DNA from: Candidatus Saccharimonadales bacterium
GTDB taxonomy: Bacteria; Patescibacteriota; Saccharimonadia; Saccharimonadales; DASZAF01
Assembly (NCBI GenBank): GCA_035945435.1
Contig: DASZAF010000020.1
Location: 1-40,773, forward strand
DNA: 40,773 bases
Reading direction: 5' to 3'
Under the pieces are notes generated by a model that was not told the DNA's origin, searched no databases, and was given only the letters and a program-made list of their open reading frames with translations. The position numbers and the translations under genes are program-made. Of the stretch, positions 15,073 to 23,502 are shown piece by piece. How positions within the stretch are numbered: position 1 is the first letter of the stretch; each line of letters begins with the position of its first letter.

Positions 15073-16599
15073 TTACGAGTATCCGGGGAAGAAATCGATC
15101 TTGACTTGAGACTGGTGCACGTCCATGTCGATAAGCATATTGCGTACATCATGGACCATCTGGTGAGTCCCAGAAACGTAGAATAGGCGATCTTCAAAAT
15201 CCGGTACTAGTTTCTTGATCGTCCCTGTTGTCAGGCGCCCGTGAACTACATGTTGCTCATCTTCGGCGGGAGACTCATCAGTAACCAAGTATACGATCTT
15301 AAGGCCGATCTTCTTGTGTGCCTCCTCAAAAACCGGACCATATGCGATATCGGATTTCTTCTTAATGGAATAGAGCAGTGTGATGGTTCGCTCTTCGTTC
15401 GTGTCAAGCAAGTATTTCACCATACTTCTGAAAGGCGTTATGCCGATACCGCCTGCGACAAAGACCAGTTTTGTCTTCTTATCCTTTGGCATTACAAAAT
15501 CTCCTGCAAGCTGATCAGCGACGATAGGTGTTGATCGATCGATGGCCAGTAGGGCTTTCTTATAACTGCTACCGTGCTGATAGAATTTGACGCCAATGCG
15601 GACATCCGATTCAGTCGGCGATGATGCAAGGGTGAAGTAGCGGCGGTTACCCCGGAGGTCAGTCTTATGATGAGGAAGTGTCCATTCCATATACTGTCCT
15701 GGCAAATATTTGAGTTTTGCACCTGGATCAAAGACAAAGTCGGCGCTGTCGGACGTGATCCGCTGTTTGTCCTTAATGATCGGAAAAAGCTTTATTTTGG
15801 AACTGACTAAGTACGAGAACAAGTTGCCGGTGGTCAGTGCTAGCTCAGGCGAGGAGTAAAGCCTCAGGATGTGGACCTGAGGGGGCAGAAGAATACCAAC
15901 GAGGGCGGCGTAGATGTTTTGCTTGGTGTTCATCGTCGGCGATGTAGATGGCTCTGTCAGCATCACGAAGCCAAGGAAGAAGAGCGGTGAAGAGACAAGA
16001 AGACTGTGGAGGCTGGTAGTCACGCTCGTGCTTGTAAACAGCGAGAAAAGAACCGTCGCCACGATGGCCGAACCAAAGAAGGTGGTGATCATGATTGACC
16101 TTCTGAGCTTGATTGCCAGTAAGACGCCACCAATAATCACGAACGGCAACATGACAGCTGTCCCTACCCACCAGCTGGCGTCTTGTCGTGGTCCTAGGGC
16201 GGTTAGAACAACAGCGATGGCCGCTGGGTTGAAGATATGCTTTCTCCGTATAGTGAGAAGATACTTCGAGGCGACAGCTAAGCCCGCCGCCGCCAACATA
16301 AATGTAAGGCCGTAGTTCGTCAAAGTTGGATCCGGTGTGATGATCAAGGCGAGGATTAAGCCGGTGATCAGCGACGAGTCGCTATTTGTGGGTGCATGAA
16401 AGATCCAAGCGAATATCTTATTAATTACCCAACAAGCTGTCGGCAGTAGGATTGCTGAGATTGCGATATAGAGAGGTTTGTATCCTAAATCACCTGTTGT
16501 GCCCAGGATAACTGCCACGCCCAGGAGGGCAATCAGATAGTAGAGCAAGAGCTTGTACATCGTTATTCGGTCGATGAAAGAGTTGATGGCGCCGAGCAT
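15073..16599 (-). CDS. Fusion of RnfD/NqrB-like membrane domain with FAD/NAD(P)H reductase domain
   Basis: Residues 1-280 form about eight or nine hydrophobic helices with an LTEPSTSPTMN motif like the T-D-P-x-T-S-P stretch of RnfD-like proteins (COG4658). Residues 285-508 are a ferredoxin-NADP reductase-like module with RRYFTLASSP (FAD), FVAGGIGITPFRSMV (pyridine nucleotide) and a C-terminal SGTHQMVHDVRNML segment. There is no 2Fe-2S domain. The protein should take electrons from NAD(P)H in the cytosol into the membrane. Its ATG overlaps the ApbE stop (TGATG), so translation is coupled. The membrane acceptor is inferred to be the FMN-binding protein of the same operon. Confidence 0.88.
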   Translation of the reverse strand: MLGAINSFIDRITMYKLLLYYLIALLGVAVILGTTGDLGYKPLYIAISAILLPTACWVINKIFAWIFHAPTNSDSSLITGLILALIITPDPTLTNYGLTFMLAAAGLAVASKYLLTIRRKHIFNPAAIAVVLTALGPRQDASWWVGTAVMLPFVIIGGVLLAIKLRRSIMITTFFGSAIVATVLFSLFTSTSVTTSLHSLLVSSPLFFLGFVMLTEPSTSPTMNTKQNIYAALVGILLPPQVHILRLYSSPELALTTGNLFSYLVSSKIKLFPIIKDKQRITSDSADFVFDPGAKLKYLPGQYMEWTLPHHKTDLRGNRRYFTLASSPTESDVRIGVKFYQHGSSYKKALLAIDRSTPIVADQLAGDFVMPKDKKTKLVFVAGGIGITPFRSMVKYLLDTNEERTITLLYSIKKKSDIAYGPVFEEAHKKIGLKIVYLVTDESPAEDEQHVVHGRLTTGTIKKLVPDFEDRLFYVSGTHQMVHDVRNMLIDMDVHQSQVKIDFFPGYS

Positions 16600-17333
16600 C
16601 AAGCGAGATACCTTTCAAAGCCACTCGTTAAAGTAGCTCGTAAGTTTGTATCGACCATATATCCTTCGAGTTCCGGCATTGCTTCAATAAAAGCGATACC
16701 TTTCGGACCCATGGCGTAGGCCGCGGTGGCGAAACGATCTGCTTCGTAAATGTCAGGCCCGATGACAGTCAGACTTTTGACGCGGTTTATCTGTCCGTAG
16801 CCTTGAACAGGGTTGTATATGTGCTGGCCGCGGATGTAGGTGCCAGAAGTAGCTATGCCCCCATCACTTAGCCCGACCACTTTAATAATCTCGTTGATCT
16901 TCTGAGGATTACGTATACCAACTGCCCATGGCTTACCTTTGTCATTCAGCCCGTGTGCTTGAACGTCTCCACCGGCCTCAACGTAGTAGTTCCTGTAGCC
17001 CGTATCCCAGACTAACTTCGAAGCGTTTTTAATAGCCCAGCCTTTCACTAAACCTGACGGATCCAATCTTCCTTCGTGAAAGACGTCAAAATACCCTCCG
17101 CTCTGTCGTTTCGTCAACTCACAGAGTTCTAGGATCGACCTCATCTCACTGCTCCATTCGGCGTCAGGTAACCCACTGTTGATTCTCGAGACCTCGCTAT
17201 CTGGTTTGAACGGGCTGTAGCGGGCGTCGACTTGCCGAAAATAGGCGAAGACGGTTTCAACTATGTCTTCGCTTGCCTTGTCGACAATCTCGATGGTGAT
17301 CGGCATACCCATGATTAGTCTGGTCTGTTTCAT
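16599..17333 (-). CDS. apbE: FMN:protein transferase (flavinyltransferase) without signal peptide
   Basis: ApbE transfers FMN from FAD to a Ser/Thr of a target protein. Seen here are the MGMPITIEI start, GYFDVFHEG, LDPSGLVKGWAIKNAS, YVEAGGDVQAHG, SDGGIATSGTY and HIYNPVQGYG motifs in family order, with EADRFATAAYAMG near the end. The length is 244 residues, short for the family. Most bacterial ApbE proteins that serve extracytoplasmic targets have a signal peptide. This one starts directly at the first strand and lies two bases after the upstream stop with no usable earlier start. The operon context points to the neighbouring FMN-binding protein as substrate. Confidence 0.93.
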   Translation of the reverse strand: MKQTRLIMGMPITIEIVDKASEDIVETVFAYFRQVDARYSPFKPDSEVSRINSGLPDAEWSSEMRSILELCELTKRQSGGYFDVFHEGRLDPSGLVKGWAIKNASKLVWDTGYRNYYVEAGGDVQAHGLNDKGKPWAVGIRNPQKINEIIKVVGLSDGGIATSGTYIRGQHIYNPVQGYGQINRVKSLTVIGPDIYEADRFATAAYAMGPKGIAFIEAMPELEGYMVDTNLRATLTSGFERYLA

Positions 17334-17335
17334 AC

Positions 17336-17851
17336 TTATGATCTCGCCTGCGCTAGGGCCGCTTGAAGTGACTGAGAGAAGGCCTGGGAAGTGAAGGTAG
17401 CACCTGAGACAATCTGAACGTTGGCATTTTGAGCTTGGATAGCTTCCTGCTTTAGGTACGGCATAGCCTGCTGGTTGATGAAGACAGATGTGGCGTGGGT
17501 GTTTGGGTACTGCAGGAACTTCACGTCTGTTATCTGGCCACCAGAGATGATAACCGAAACCTGGACGTTACCATAGTAGGCGTCGGCAACACTACCGGTG
17601 TATGTCCCGTCTTTGTATGTGGATGATGTGGGCTGGCTTGTGTTATTCGAACTCGAGGATCCACTCGATTGCTGGCCGCTAGTGGAAGAGCTGCTCTGTG
17701 AGCTATTCGAACGGCTGGTCGATGTCTTTGTACTGGCCAGTGAGCTTGGCTTGGCCAATACTGGCAGATGGCGCCTGATTCCCAAGCTGTAGACTAAAAA
17801 AACGCCAACGACACCTAGGCCGATTACTGCTTTCTTAAAAAATAATTGCAT
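17336..17851 (-). CDS. Membrane-anchored FMN-binding domain protein
   Basis: One N-terminal helix (about 7-24) anchors a Ser/Thr/Gln-rich linker (about 35-80) and a C-terminal FMN_bind domain of about 90 residues. This domain starts KDGTYTGSVADAYYGNVQV, includes ITDVKFLQYPN and ends with SGATFTSQAF. The Thr of SGAT is the known type of site for covalent FMN attachment by ApbE. The layout is like flavoproteins that carry electrons outside the membrane. It is the first gene of the three-gene operon. GGGA before ATG is a weak ribosome site, and the promoter was not identified with certainty in the 59 bases upstream. Confidence 0.9.
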   Translation of the reverse strand: MQLFFKKAVIGLGVVGVFLVYSLGIRRHLPVLAKPSSLASTKTSTSRSNSSQSSSSTSGQQSSGSSSSNNTSQPTSSTYKDGTYTGSVADAYYGNVQVSVIISGGQITDVKFLQYPNTHATSVFINQQAMPYLKQEAIQAQNANVQIVSGATFTSQAFSQSLQAALAQARS

Positions 17852-17910
17852 AGAATATTCCCGTTAACAGTCTCATGTCTAGCTGTAAAACAACTGACAG
17901 GTCCCTATAG

Positions 17911-18252
17911 TTATGTCAAATAATTATAAAGAACACTGGCGTGATTATTTTCAGTATCACGTGCTGCGTACAAAAGCGTAACTTTGTGGTGGTCCTTAAT
18001 GATCTCCCGCATCTGTTTAACGGCTGGGTTGTTATCAAGTTCTGCTTCATAGCGCCTCGCAAACTCATGGAAGCGTTCTGGCTTATGTCCGAACCAGGTG
18101 CGAAGCTCGCTAGATGGTGCAATCTCTTTGAGCCAGAGATCAATTTTCGCTTTATCTTTGCTAACTCCACGTGGCCACAGTCTATCGACTAGCACACGGT
18201 AGCCGTCCTCAGATGAGGTGGCTTCGTAGATACGCTTTATCTGCAGACTCAT
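17911..18252 (-). CDS. DUF488 (YeaO-like) protein
   Basis: The motifs DGYRVLVDRLWPRGVSKDKA and LRTWFGHKPERFHEFARRYEAEL, with a final VTLLYAARDTENNHASVLYNYL, identify the DUF488/YeaO family of about 115 residues. Biochemical role unknown. The true start is ATG 18252. TACCAT lies seven bases upstream on the minus strand, and the extension up to 18459 runs through the divergent promoter and gene. It shares a bidirectional promoter region with the small CxxC protein. Confidence 0.88.
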   Translation of the reverse strand: MSLQIKRIYEATSSEDGYRVLVDRLWPRGVSKDKAKIDLWLKEIAPSSELRTWFGHKPERFHEFARRYEAELDNNPAVKQMREIIKDHHKVTLLYAARDTENNHASVLYNYLT

Positions 18253-18259
18253 ACTGTCT

Positions 18260-18282
18260 ATGGTACACGAGGATTGTATAAT
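18260..18282. promoter_or_regulatory. Divergent promoter pair
   Basis: TATAAT at 18277-18282 drives rightward to the gene at 18314. On the minus strand TACCAT (18265-18260) lies seven bases before the DUF488 start. The two -10 boxes are only eleven bases apart, so the promoters must overlap. Confidence 0.6.
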
Positions 18283-18313
18283 TGAAGCAGCAATGTAATG
18301 GGAGGGTACCTCT

Positions 18314-18529
18314 ATGTGCTTACAATGTGGTTGTAAGAGGCCATACGACAAGATGGGTGACAACAACAATATAGTTGTTGAAGACATCAAAAAGGCAGTT
18401 CGTACGGCGACAGCAAAGGGTAAGACGACTGACGAGGCCGTCAAAGAGTTGGTCAGCACTTGGAATGAGAAAGTGAAAGACGAGGATAAGGCCTACAAAG
18501 CCGATCTCGATGCGGCACCAGCTTCTTAA
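18314..18529 (+). CDS. Small acidic/lysine-rich protein with N-terminal CxxCxC
   Basis: This 71-residue protein begins MCLQCGCKRPYDKMGDNNN, and three closely spaced cysteines could bind a metal. The rest is a helical Lys/Glu/Ala-rich segment (VEDIKKAVRTATAKGKTTDE onward). It is not recognised. TGGGAGGG lies 7-14 bases before ATG and a TATAAT box is at 18277-18282. The MFS gene follows after 21 bases with its own -10. Confidence 0.65.
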   Translation: MCLQCGCKRPYDKMGDNNNIVVEDIKKAVRTATAKGKTTDEAVKELVSTWNEKVKDEDKAYKADLDAAPAS

Positions 18530-18550
18530 GCCCCTGCTACAATACTCTTA

Positions 18551-19927
18551 ATGATCAAGCGGTTATCAAAGCACCGGCAGATGATGACGCTGATTGCTAC
18601 CATTCTCGGTAGCTCAGTGGTTCTTCTCGACGGTTATATTGTTAACCTGGCGCTTCATAAGATAGGCGTGCATCTTCATGCCAGCTTCTCGGTATTGCAG
18701 TGGATCGTCGACGGCTATACTTTGACCCTCTCGGCTCTTATCCTATTGGGTGGATCGCTCGGGGATATCTTCGGTCGCAAGCGGGTCTACTTGATTGGAT
18801 TAGTTGGATTTGCTGTCAGCTCTCTTTTTTGTGCAGCAGCTCCGTCAGCTCTCTTTTTAATTATTGCTCGCATCGTTCAGGGTATTTTCGGAGCACTTTT
18901 AGTCCCGGGTGGTCTATCGATCATAGACAACGCTTTCGAGCTAAAAGATCGTGGTAAGGCAATCGGCCGATGGACGGCCTGGACTAGCGCGGCTGTTGTG
19001 GCAGGGCCGCTTGTCGGAGGCGTGATCCTTGATGTTGCAAGCTGGCGTTGGATATTCATCATCAACCTGCCGATCGCTCTCATCTGCCTCCTTATCGCTC
19101 TGCCGTCAATTGCGGAGAGTAAAGATAAAATCAAGCGCCGAGTCGACTGGCTTGGCGCAGCGTTAGCAGCCCTATCATTAGCGGGTATAACCTATGGCCT
19201 TATTGAAGGTCCGGTGAGCCACTGGAGCGTCTCTATAGTCGCCGCTCTTATAGTCGGAGTACTTATTGGTGTGACCTTTGTCTTTTATGAAGCATATCAC
19301 CCAGATCCGATGGTTAATCTCACGCTGTTCAAGTCGAGGAACTTTAGTGGCTCCAACCTGATGACGTTTGGTATGTACGGCGCGCTGAGTGGCTTTACGG
19401 TGGCTTTGGCAATCTACATGCAGCAGTATGTCGGCTTCTCGAGCCTGAAGACCGGGCTCAGTACCTTGCCGGTCAGTTTTCTGATGTTTCTTTTCGCTGG
19501 TAGGGTCGGTGGTCTCTCGAGTAAGTTTGGGCCTAGGATCTTCATGACCATCGGCCCGATATTAGCTGGGATTGGCATTCTGAGTCTCTACCAGATGCAT
19601 CACGGGAGCTCTTACCTTGTAGACATCCTGCCCGGGGTTCTTATTTTTGGAAGCGGCCTCGTTCTAACCGTCTCACCGTTGACGACGACGGTGATGACGT
19701 CAGTAAAGGAAGAAGACTCGGGTATCGCTTCAGGTATCAACAACGCTGTTTCTCGAGCTGCCGGCCTGATCGTGGTGGCTCTCCTCGGTCTTTTAGGAGC
19801 GTCCAGTTACTACCATTTTGCTATTCTTCTCTCAGCTGGAATGGCAGTAGCGGCAGGCGTAATATCCTATCTTGTTGTAGAAGACCACGTTGTTACAGGC
19901 TTGCCCAAACGATCTGTCTCTGAATAA
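18551..19927 (+). CDS. MFS multidrug exporter, DHA2/EmrB-like
   Basis: The protein is 458 residues with 12 to 14 hydrophobic helices. Motif A appears as GGSLGDIFGRKRVY and motif C as AGPLVGGVILD, and VVLLDGYIVNLALHKIG in the first helix is typical of proton-driven DHA2 drug exporters. The substrate is unknown. TACAAT (18538-18543) with TGC before it lies seven bases from ATG 18551, so the transcript should be leaderless. The slipin gene follows after a 58-base gap. Confidence 0.9.
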   Translation: MIKRLSKHRQMMTLIATILGSSVVLLDGYIVNLALHKIGVHLHASFSVLQWIVDGYTLTLSALILLGGSLGDIFGRKRVYLIGLVGFAVSSLFCAAAPSALFLIIARIVQGIFGALLVPGGLSIIDNAFELKDRGKAIGRWTAWTSAAVVAGPLVGGVILDVASWRWIFIINLPIALICLLIALPSIAESKDKIKRRVDWLGAALAALSLAGITYGLIEGPVSHWSVSIVAALIVGVLIGVTFVFYEAYHPDPMVNLTLFKSRNFSGSNLMTFGMYGALSGFTVALAIYMQQYVGFSSLKTGLSTLPVSFLMFLFAGRVGGLSSKFGPRIFMTIGPILAGIGILSLYQMHHGSSYLVDILPGVLIFGSGLVLTVSPLTTTVMTSVKEEDSGIASGINNAVSRAAGLIVVALLGLLGASSYYHFAILLSAGMAVAAGVISYLVVEDHVVTGLPKRSVSE

Positions 19928-19985
19928 GGTGCCGATCTCTTGCGGAAACAGCCATTTGGGTAGAAACTCTAGTTATAACTAGGAG

Positions 19986-20753
19986 TTGGTTGTGGGTTTA
20001 ACGATTATTCTCGTCATTGTCATTATCGTCATTCTCTCCAGTGGCGTACGTGTTATTAATCAGTACGAACGAGGTGTTGTCCTGCGCCTTGGGAAGGTCC
20101 GGCCGGGTGTGAAACAGCCAGGTCTTCGCTTTATCATCCCTGTTGTGGACAAGATCAGGGAGATTAATATGCGGATTATCACTCAGCCTGTTGACTCTCA
20201 GAAGGTAATTACCAAGGATAATGTTTCGATTGACGTTGCCGCTGTTGCGTACTACCAAGTCAAGGATCCGATCAAGTCAGTTGTTGAGATCGAAAATATT
20301 CAGTCAGCCGTCTATCAAATCGCTCAGACGACCGTCAGGAATGTTATCGGTCAGAATCTTCTTGACGATGTCCTGAGCGAGACTTCAAAACTTAACGAGT
20401 CGATAAAAGCCATCCTAGACAAGACGACTGAGACGTGGGGGGTCTACGTCAGTATGGTTGAACTAAAAGACATCCAGTTGCCAGTTGAGATGCAGAATGC
20501 CATGTCAGCTGGAGCACAAGCTGAAAGAGAGAAGCGGGCTAAGATCATTGCCGCCGAAGGCGAGCAGATGAGTGCTGATGCCTTGGCGAAGGCTGCTGAT
20601 GTTATTTCGAATCACCCGATTGCCTTGCAGCTTCGAAACCTGCAAGTACTCTCTGAGATTGCTTCGGACAAGAACAGTACTATCGTTTTTCCGGCCCAGT
20701 TCATGGACACGGTTTCAAGTATCAAGCAGTTTATGACCAAAGAAGGTAAGTAG
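19986..20753 (+). CDS. Slipin/stomatin (SPFH domain) membrane protein
   Basis: A short N-terminal hairpin helix (about 3-19) is followed by the SPFH core: [38 protein letters not shown], and [18 protein letters not shown]. The C-terminal part [19 protein letters not shown] is the coiled-coil stalk typical of stomatins. Family members form large ring-shaped membrane assemblies that organise lipids or guard proteases. No NfeD partner is next to it. TTG 19986 lies six bases after TATAAC (19974-19979), while GTG 19992 sits six bases after AGGAG. Both starts are possible. Confidence 0.92.
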   Translation: MVVGLTIILVIVIIVILSSGVRVINQYERGVVLRLGKVRPGVKQPGLRFIIPVVDKIREINMRIITQPVDSQKVITKDNVSIDVAAVAYYQVKDPIKSVVEIENIQSAVYQIAQTTVRNVIGQNLLDDVLSETSKLNESIKAILDKTTETWGVYVSMVELKDIQLPVEMQNAMSAGAQAEREKRAKIIAAEGEQMSADALAKAADVISNHPIALQLRNLQVLSEIASDKNSTIVFPAQFMDTVSSIKQFMTKEGK

Positions 20754-20812
20754 GACCAAATAGAGTAAGCGCTTTACGTCAGTAGCTGCCCCTTTTACAA
20801 TAGATCTCAATA

Positions 20813-21448
20813 ATGGCACGCTATGGCAGCATAACCGTCAATGAAAAACTCCTGCTGACGCCATCTTGGGTTAGTGGCAGTATAGCCGTTTTTGCAGGAA
20901 CCTTGGCGGTTGGTATACCTTTTCTGTCGACGGCTTACTTCAGCTCGGCGTTCAAGGGAGTTCACCTCGTTCACTCGATGGATTTTACGGCAGCAACAAA
21001 CTCCGTCAGCCACGCTATCACCAATAATATATATATGAGTGATGCCCCCATCTTTATCTTCTGGGGGCTGATCGGTCTCGCCTCGTACTTTATCGTTAAT
21101 GCCATTCTTGAAGGTTATCGTACGGCTAGAAATATGACCGACGAGATGGGGTACTTCAAGGCCGATAAGAAGAGCTTGGAGGAAGAGCTGGCCGTTCACA
21201 TGCTCATCAGAACAGCAGGCCTAATCATCTGGTGGCCCGTCTTTCACTACCTGCTTTACAGTCTTTTTCCGTATGCGACTGTTGCAGGTCGAGTTAGCGC
21301 TAGTCATACCAAAGACATACATGATTGGGAGCGCACTATCCTCGCAGCCCTATGGGTCATACTTCTCGTCCATTGCCTGGCCATACTGATACGTCTCATT
21401 GCGCTTCGCCCGCGGTTGTTTGGCGCGCATGAGATGGTTGACGACTAG
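20813..21448 (+). CDS. Multi-pass membrane protein, unknown
   Basis: The protein is 211 residues with about four or five hydrophobic helices (near 19-41, 77-100, 130-153 and 170-190) and an acidic EMGYFKADKKSLEEELA loop. No family is recognised. TACAAT at 20796-20801 lies eleven bases before ATG 20813, giving an mRNA leader of only a few bases and no Shine-Dalgarno sequence. The next small gene lies 35 bases downstream with a ribosome site. Confidence 0.72.
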   Translation: MARYGSITVNEKLLLTPSWVSGSIAVFAGTLAVGIPFLSTAYFSSAFKGVHLVHSMDFTAATNSVSHAITNNIYMSDAPIFIFWGLIGLASYFIVNAILEGYRTARNMTDEMGYFKADKKSLEEELAVHMLIRTAGLIIWWPVFHYLLYSLFPYATVAGRVSASHTKDIHDWERTILAALWVILLVHCLAILIRLIALRPRLFGAHEMVDD

Positions 21449-21483
21449 TCGTGGTATAGTTGAGGCAACTAAGGATAAACACT

Positions 21484-21729
21484 ATGGTCACGAAGTCCAG
21501 CAAGAAAGCTAGTGCGCCAAACAAATATCTGGTGCCTATCCTGATAATTGTCGCTCTGTTAGTAGGTTTTGGTAGTGGTGTTCTCTATATGCATTATAGA
21601 GACCGATCAACCACGTCATCCTCGACAACCTCATCAGGGAAGAAGCCAGGACCACCTCTAATCTGTAGTTGCCCGATGATACCGGCTGGTAGTACCTCCA
21701 AAGAGATTAAATCGATCTGCTCCTGTTAA
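21484..21729 (+). CDS. Small membrane-anchored protein with Cys-rich tail
   Basis: This 81-residue protein has a basic N terminus (MVTKSSKKASAPNK), one helix (about 17-37), a Ser/Thr linker and a tail with ICSCPM and SICSC at the very end. The four cysteines suggest disulfides or metal binding outside the membrane. Not recognised. ATG 21484 is preferred to an earlier frame start at 21460 because TAAGGA lies about ten bases before it. TATAGT near 21455 may be its -10. Confidence 0.62.
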   Translation: MVTKSSKKASAPNKYLVPILIIVALLVGFGSGVLYMHYRDRSTTSSSTTSSGKKPGPPLICSCPMIPAGSTSKEIKSICSC

Positions 21730-21823
21730 TAAAGAAAGGCCGTAAGTCACACGGTTCTTCTTGTGCTTCTACACGTATTTGACTAAAATCATAGTTGTAA
21801 GTGAAAACTTAGAGTGTGGTTGG

Positions 21824-21852
21824 TTGACAGTTTAACAGTAACATTATATTAT
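21824..21852 (+). promoter_or_regulatory. Strong promoter of the LPSTG surface protein
   Basis: TTGACA (21824-21829) and TATTAT (21847-21852) are exactly 17 bases apart. The start of transcription should be near 21859, giving a leader of about 83 bases. Upstream, from 21730 to 21823, no gene is seen; a short CCGT/ACGG inverted repeat followed by TTCTTCTT could be a weak terminator. Confidence 0.85.
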
Positions 21853-21865
21853 ACTACCAACCATT

Positions 21866-21882
21866 CTCACGTGTTTTGTGAG
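21866..21882 (+). other. 5' leader hairpin of the LPSTG protein mRNA
   Basis: CTCAC (21866-21870) pairs with GTGAG (21878-21882) close to the predicted mRNA 5' end. It is followed by a purine-rich stretch to about 21915 and then the GGGAGGA ribosome site. A 5'-end hairpin of this kind often stabilises mRNA; that role is inferred. Confidence 0.45.
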
Positions 21883-21941
21883 GGAGCACGAGAGAGAGGG
21901 TGGAGAGCGAGTCTTTATAAACTAACGGGAGGAAGCGACAC

Positions 21942-23441
21942 GTGACCATGAGTATACGTACGGTTATCTCAAAGGCGCTAGAAAGCGCATATATTAAAGG
22001 GTTGATTGCCACCCTCTTTGCCGTCGGTCTCGTCGGTGTAGGTGCGATTGGTTCTAGAGCCGCAGGTGCTATCTGTGGACAGGCCGACCCAGCTAACGAC
22101 GTCGTCTATTGCGGCGCGGGGTCGATCAGTAACCTAGTCAATGATTATGATCATGGAGTACCTGGCCATGATACAGCCAAGAGCATACAAGACATCTACG
22201 GCTGGAGTGGTTTTGGTATAACCAGTGACGATATTCATAGTATGGTGACAGGCGCCAATGGTGAGAAGGTCGTCATGGGCTTTGTCACACGTGATACGAA
22301 CGAAGTCGTCGTCAACGGCAAGGTCGTCGCTACGGACGCGTTATCTGCGGGCCGTGGAGACATCCCCGGTAGTACGCAGCGAGATAACAACGGTACTATC
22401 TTCTACACCAACACACCAAAGCAGTCATTCCTCAATCCGACATTGAGTGCCTACGTTGTGATGAAGAACGGCGTGTTCCAATTCGCCATCATTTCAAGTT
22501 GTGATAACCCAGTAAGTGGCCATCACACACCTCCGCCACCTCCGCCACCGACTCCAAAGTGTAACTGCGTGAAAGTCTCTGTCGACCAAACCTCAAGCAC
22601 CAACTTCATCTTTCACGCAACCGGTTCAGTATCAGGTGGGGCAGTCCTAACCGGCTTCATGTACACCATACTTGATTCAAACGGTAATACCATTACCACT
22701 CACCAGGCAGGAGCTGACGGCGTCTGGAATTACACTCAGACGACACCAGGAGACTATACCGTCGAAGCGGTGGCCCAGGCTAAAACACCGGATGGCAAGA
22801 CCATCACCAGCAGTCTGAGCCCGGACTGTAAGAAGCCCTTCAAAGTCCCAACACCGCAAGCCCAATTCGCTTCCTGTGTCGAGCTCAGCGCGACTGCGCC
22901 CGACTCAAGCGGTAATGTTGACTTCACGGCCACCGAGAGTCACAGTGCCGGCGAAAAGGTGACCAAACTGATGGTTGACTTCGGTGATGGTAGTACGCCG
23001 TTTACAACCACCACAACTACCCCTGTGCCCAATACGCCAGACACCTTCCAAGCGACCACCAGTCATACCTACACGCAAAGTGCGACGGCCACGCTGACTG
23101 TCGATTACCTCAATACTATCGACAACACCACTAGTACGAGCGACAACTGTACGGCCACCATCACTATCCCATCGACCCCGCCGCCAACCTGCACACCTGG
23201 TCAGATCCAAGTTAATGGGCAGTGTGAAACACCTAGCTGTGAGAATGGCGGCTTGACTGGCGCCGTCTGTCAGTCGACTCCGCCAGCACCGCTCCCTTCA
23301 ACTGGTGCATCAGATGAGATCCCTGCCGCTACGGTTGGTCTCTCGAGCACTGTCACGGCCGCCGGCTACTACATCCGTTCACGGCGTAAGTATGCCAGTC
23401 GGGGTAAGATAGTCGCCTTCATCGACCGGCTTAAGCGCTGA
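21942..23441 (+). CDS. Surface protein with PKD-like domains and LPSTG sorting tail
   Basis: A signal peptide spans about residues 1-41, ending near RAAGA. It is followed by a domain of about 130 residues with few repeats, a PPPPPPP linker near 198-205, and two Ig/PKD-like beta domains, the second with MVDFGDGSTPF. The end carries a Pro-rich segment, LPSTGASDE, a weak hydrophobic stretch and the basic tail RSRRKYASRGK. That order matches sortase cell-wall sorting signals. GTG 21942 is chosen because GGGAGGA precedes it by nine bases; ATG 21948 is possible. No sortase gene is in the window. Ligand unknown. Confidence 0.85.
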   Translation: MTMSIRTVISKALESAYIKGLIATLFAVGLVGVGAIGSRAAGAICGQADPANDVVYCGAGSISNLVNDYDHGVPGHDTAKSIQDIYGWSGFGITSDDIHSMVTGANGEKVVMGFVTRDTNEVVVNGKVVATDALSAGRGDIPGSTQRDNNGTIFYTNTPKQSFLNPTLSAYVVMKNGVFQFAIISSCDNPVSGHHTPPPPPPPTPKCNCVKVSVDQTSSTNFIFHATGSVSGGAVLTGFMYTILDSNGNTITTHQAGADGVWNYTQTTPGDYTVEAVAQAKTPDGKTITSSLSPDCKKPFKVPTPQAQFASCVELSATAPDSSGNVDFTATESHSAGEKVTKLMVDFGDGSTPFTTTTTTPVPNTPDTFQATTSHTYTQSATATLTVDYLNTIDNTTSTSDNCTATITIPSTPPPTCTPGQIQVNGQCETPSCENGGLTGAVCQSTPPAPLPSTGASDEIPAATVGLSSTVTAAGYYIRSRRKYASRGKIVAFIDRLKR

Positions 23442-23458
23442 CAGTCTGAGGCCGAGAA

Positions 23459-23473
23459 AAAGCAAGTCGCTTT
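23459..23473 (-). terminator. Possible terminator of the CDP-alcohol transferase gene
   Basis: On the minus strand AAAGC-GACTT-GCTTT forms a five-bp stem that runs into a T tract, 30 bases after the stop of the gene at 23503-24102. The stem is weak, so the call is tentative. Confidence 0.35.
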
Positions 23474-23502
23474 CGCTCAATGCGAGACAAGGGTGTGTTC
23501 GT

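Noticed and set aside
18253-18459. N-terminal extension of the DUF488 gene
   Set aside because: It would run through the divergent promoter and the coding region of the opposite gene, and the -10 lies inside it.
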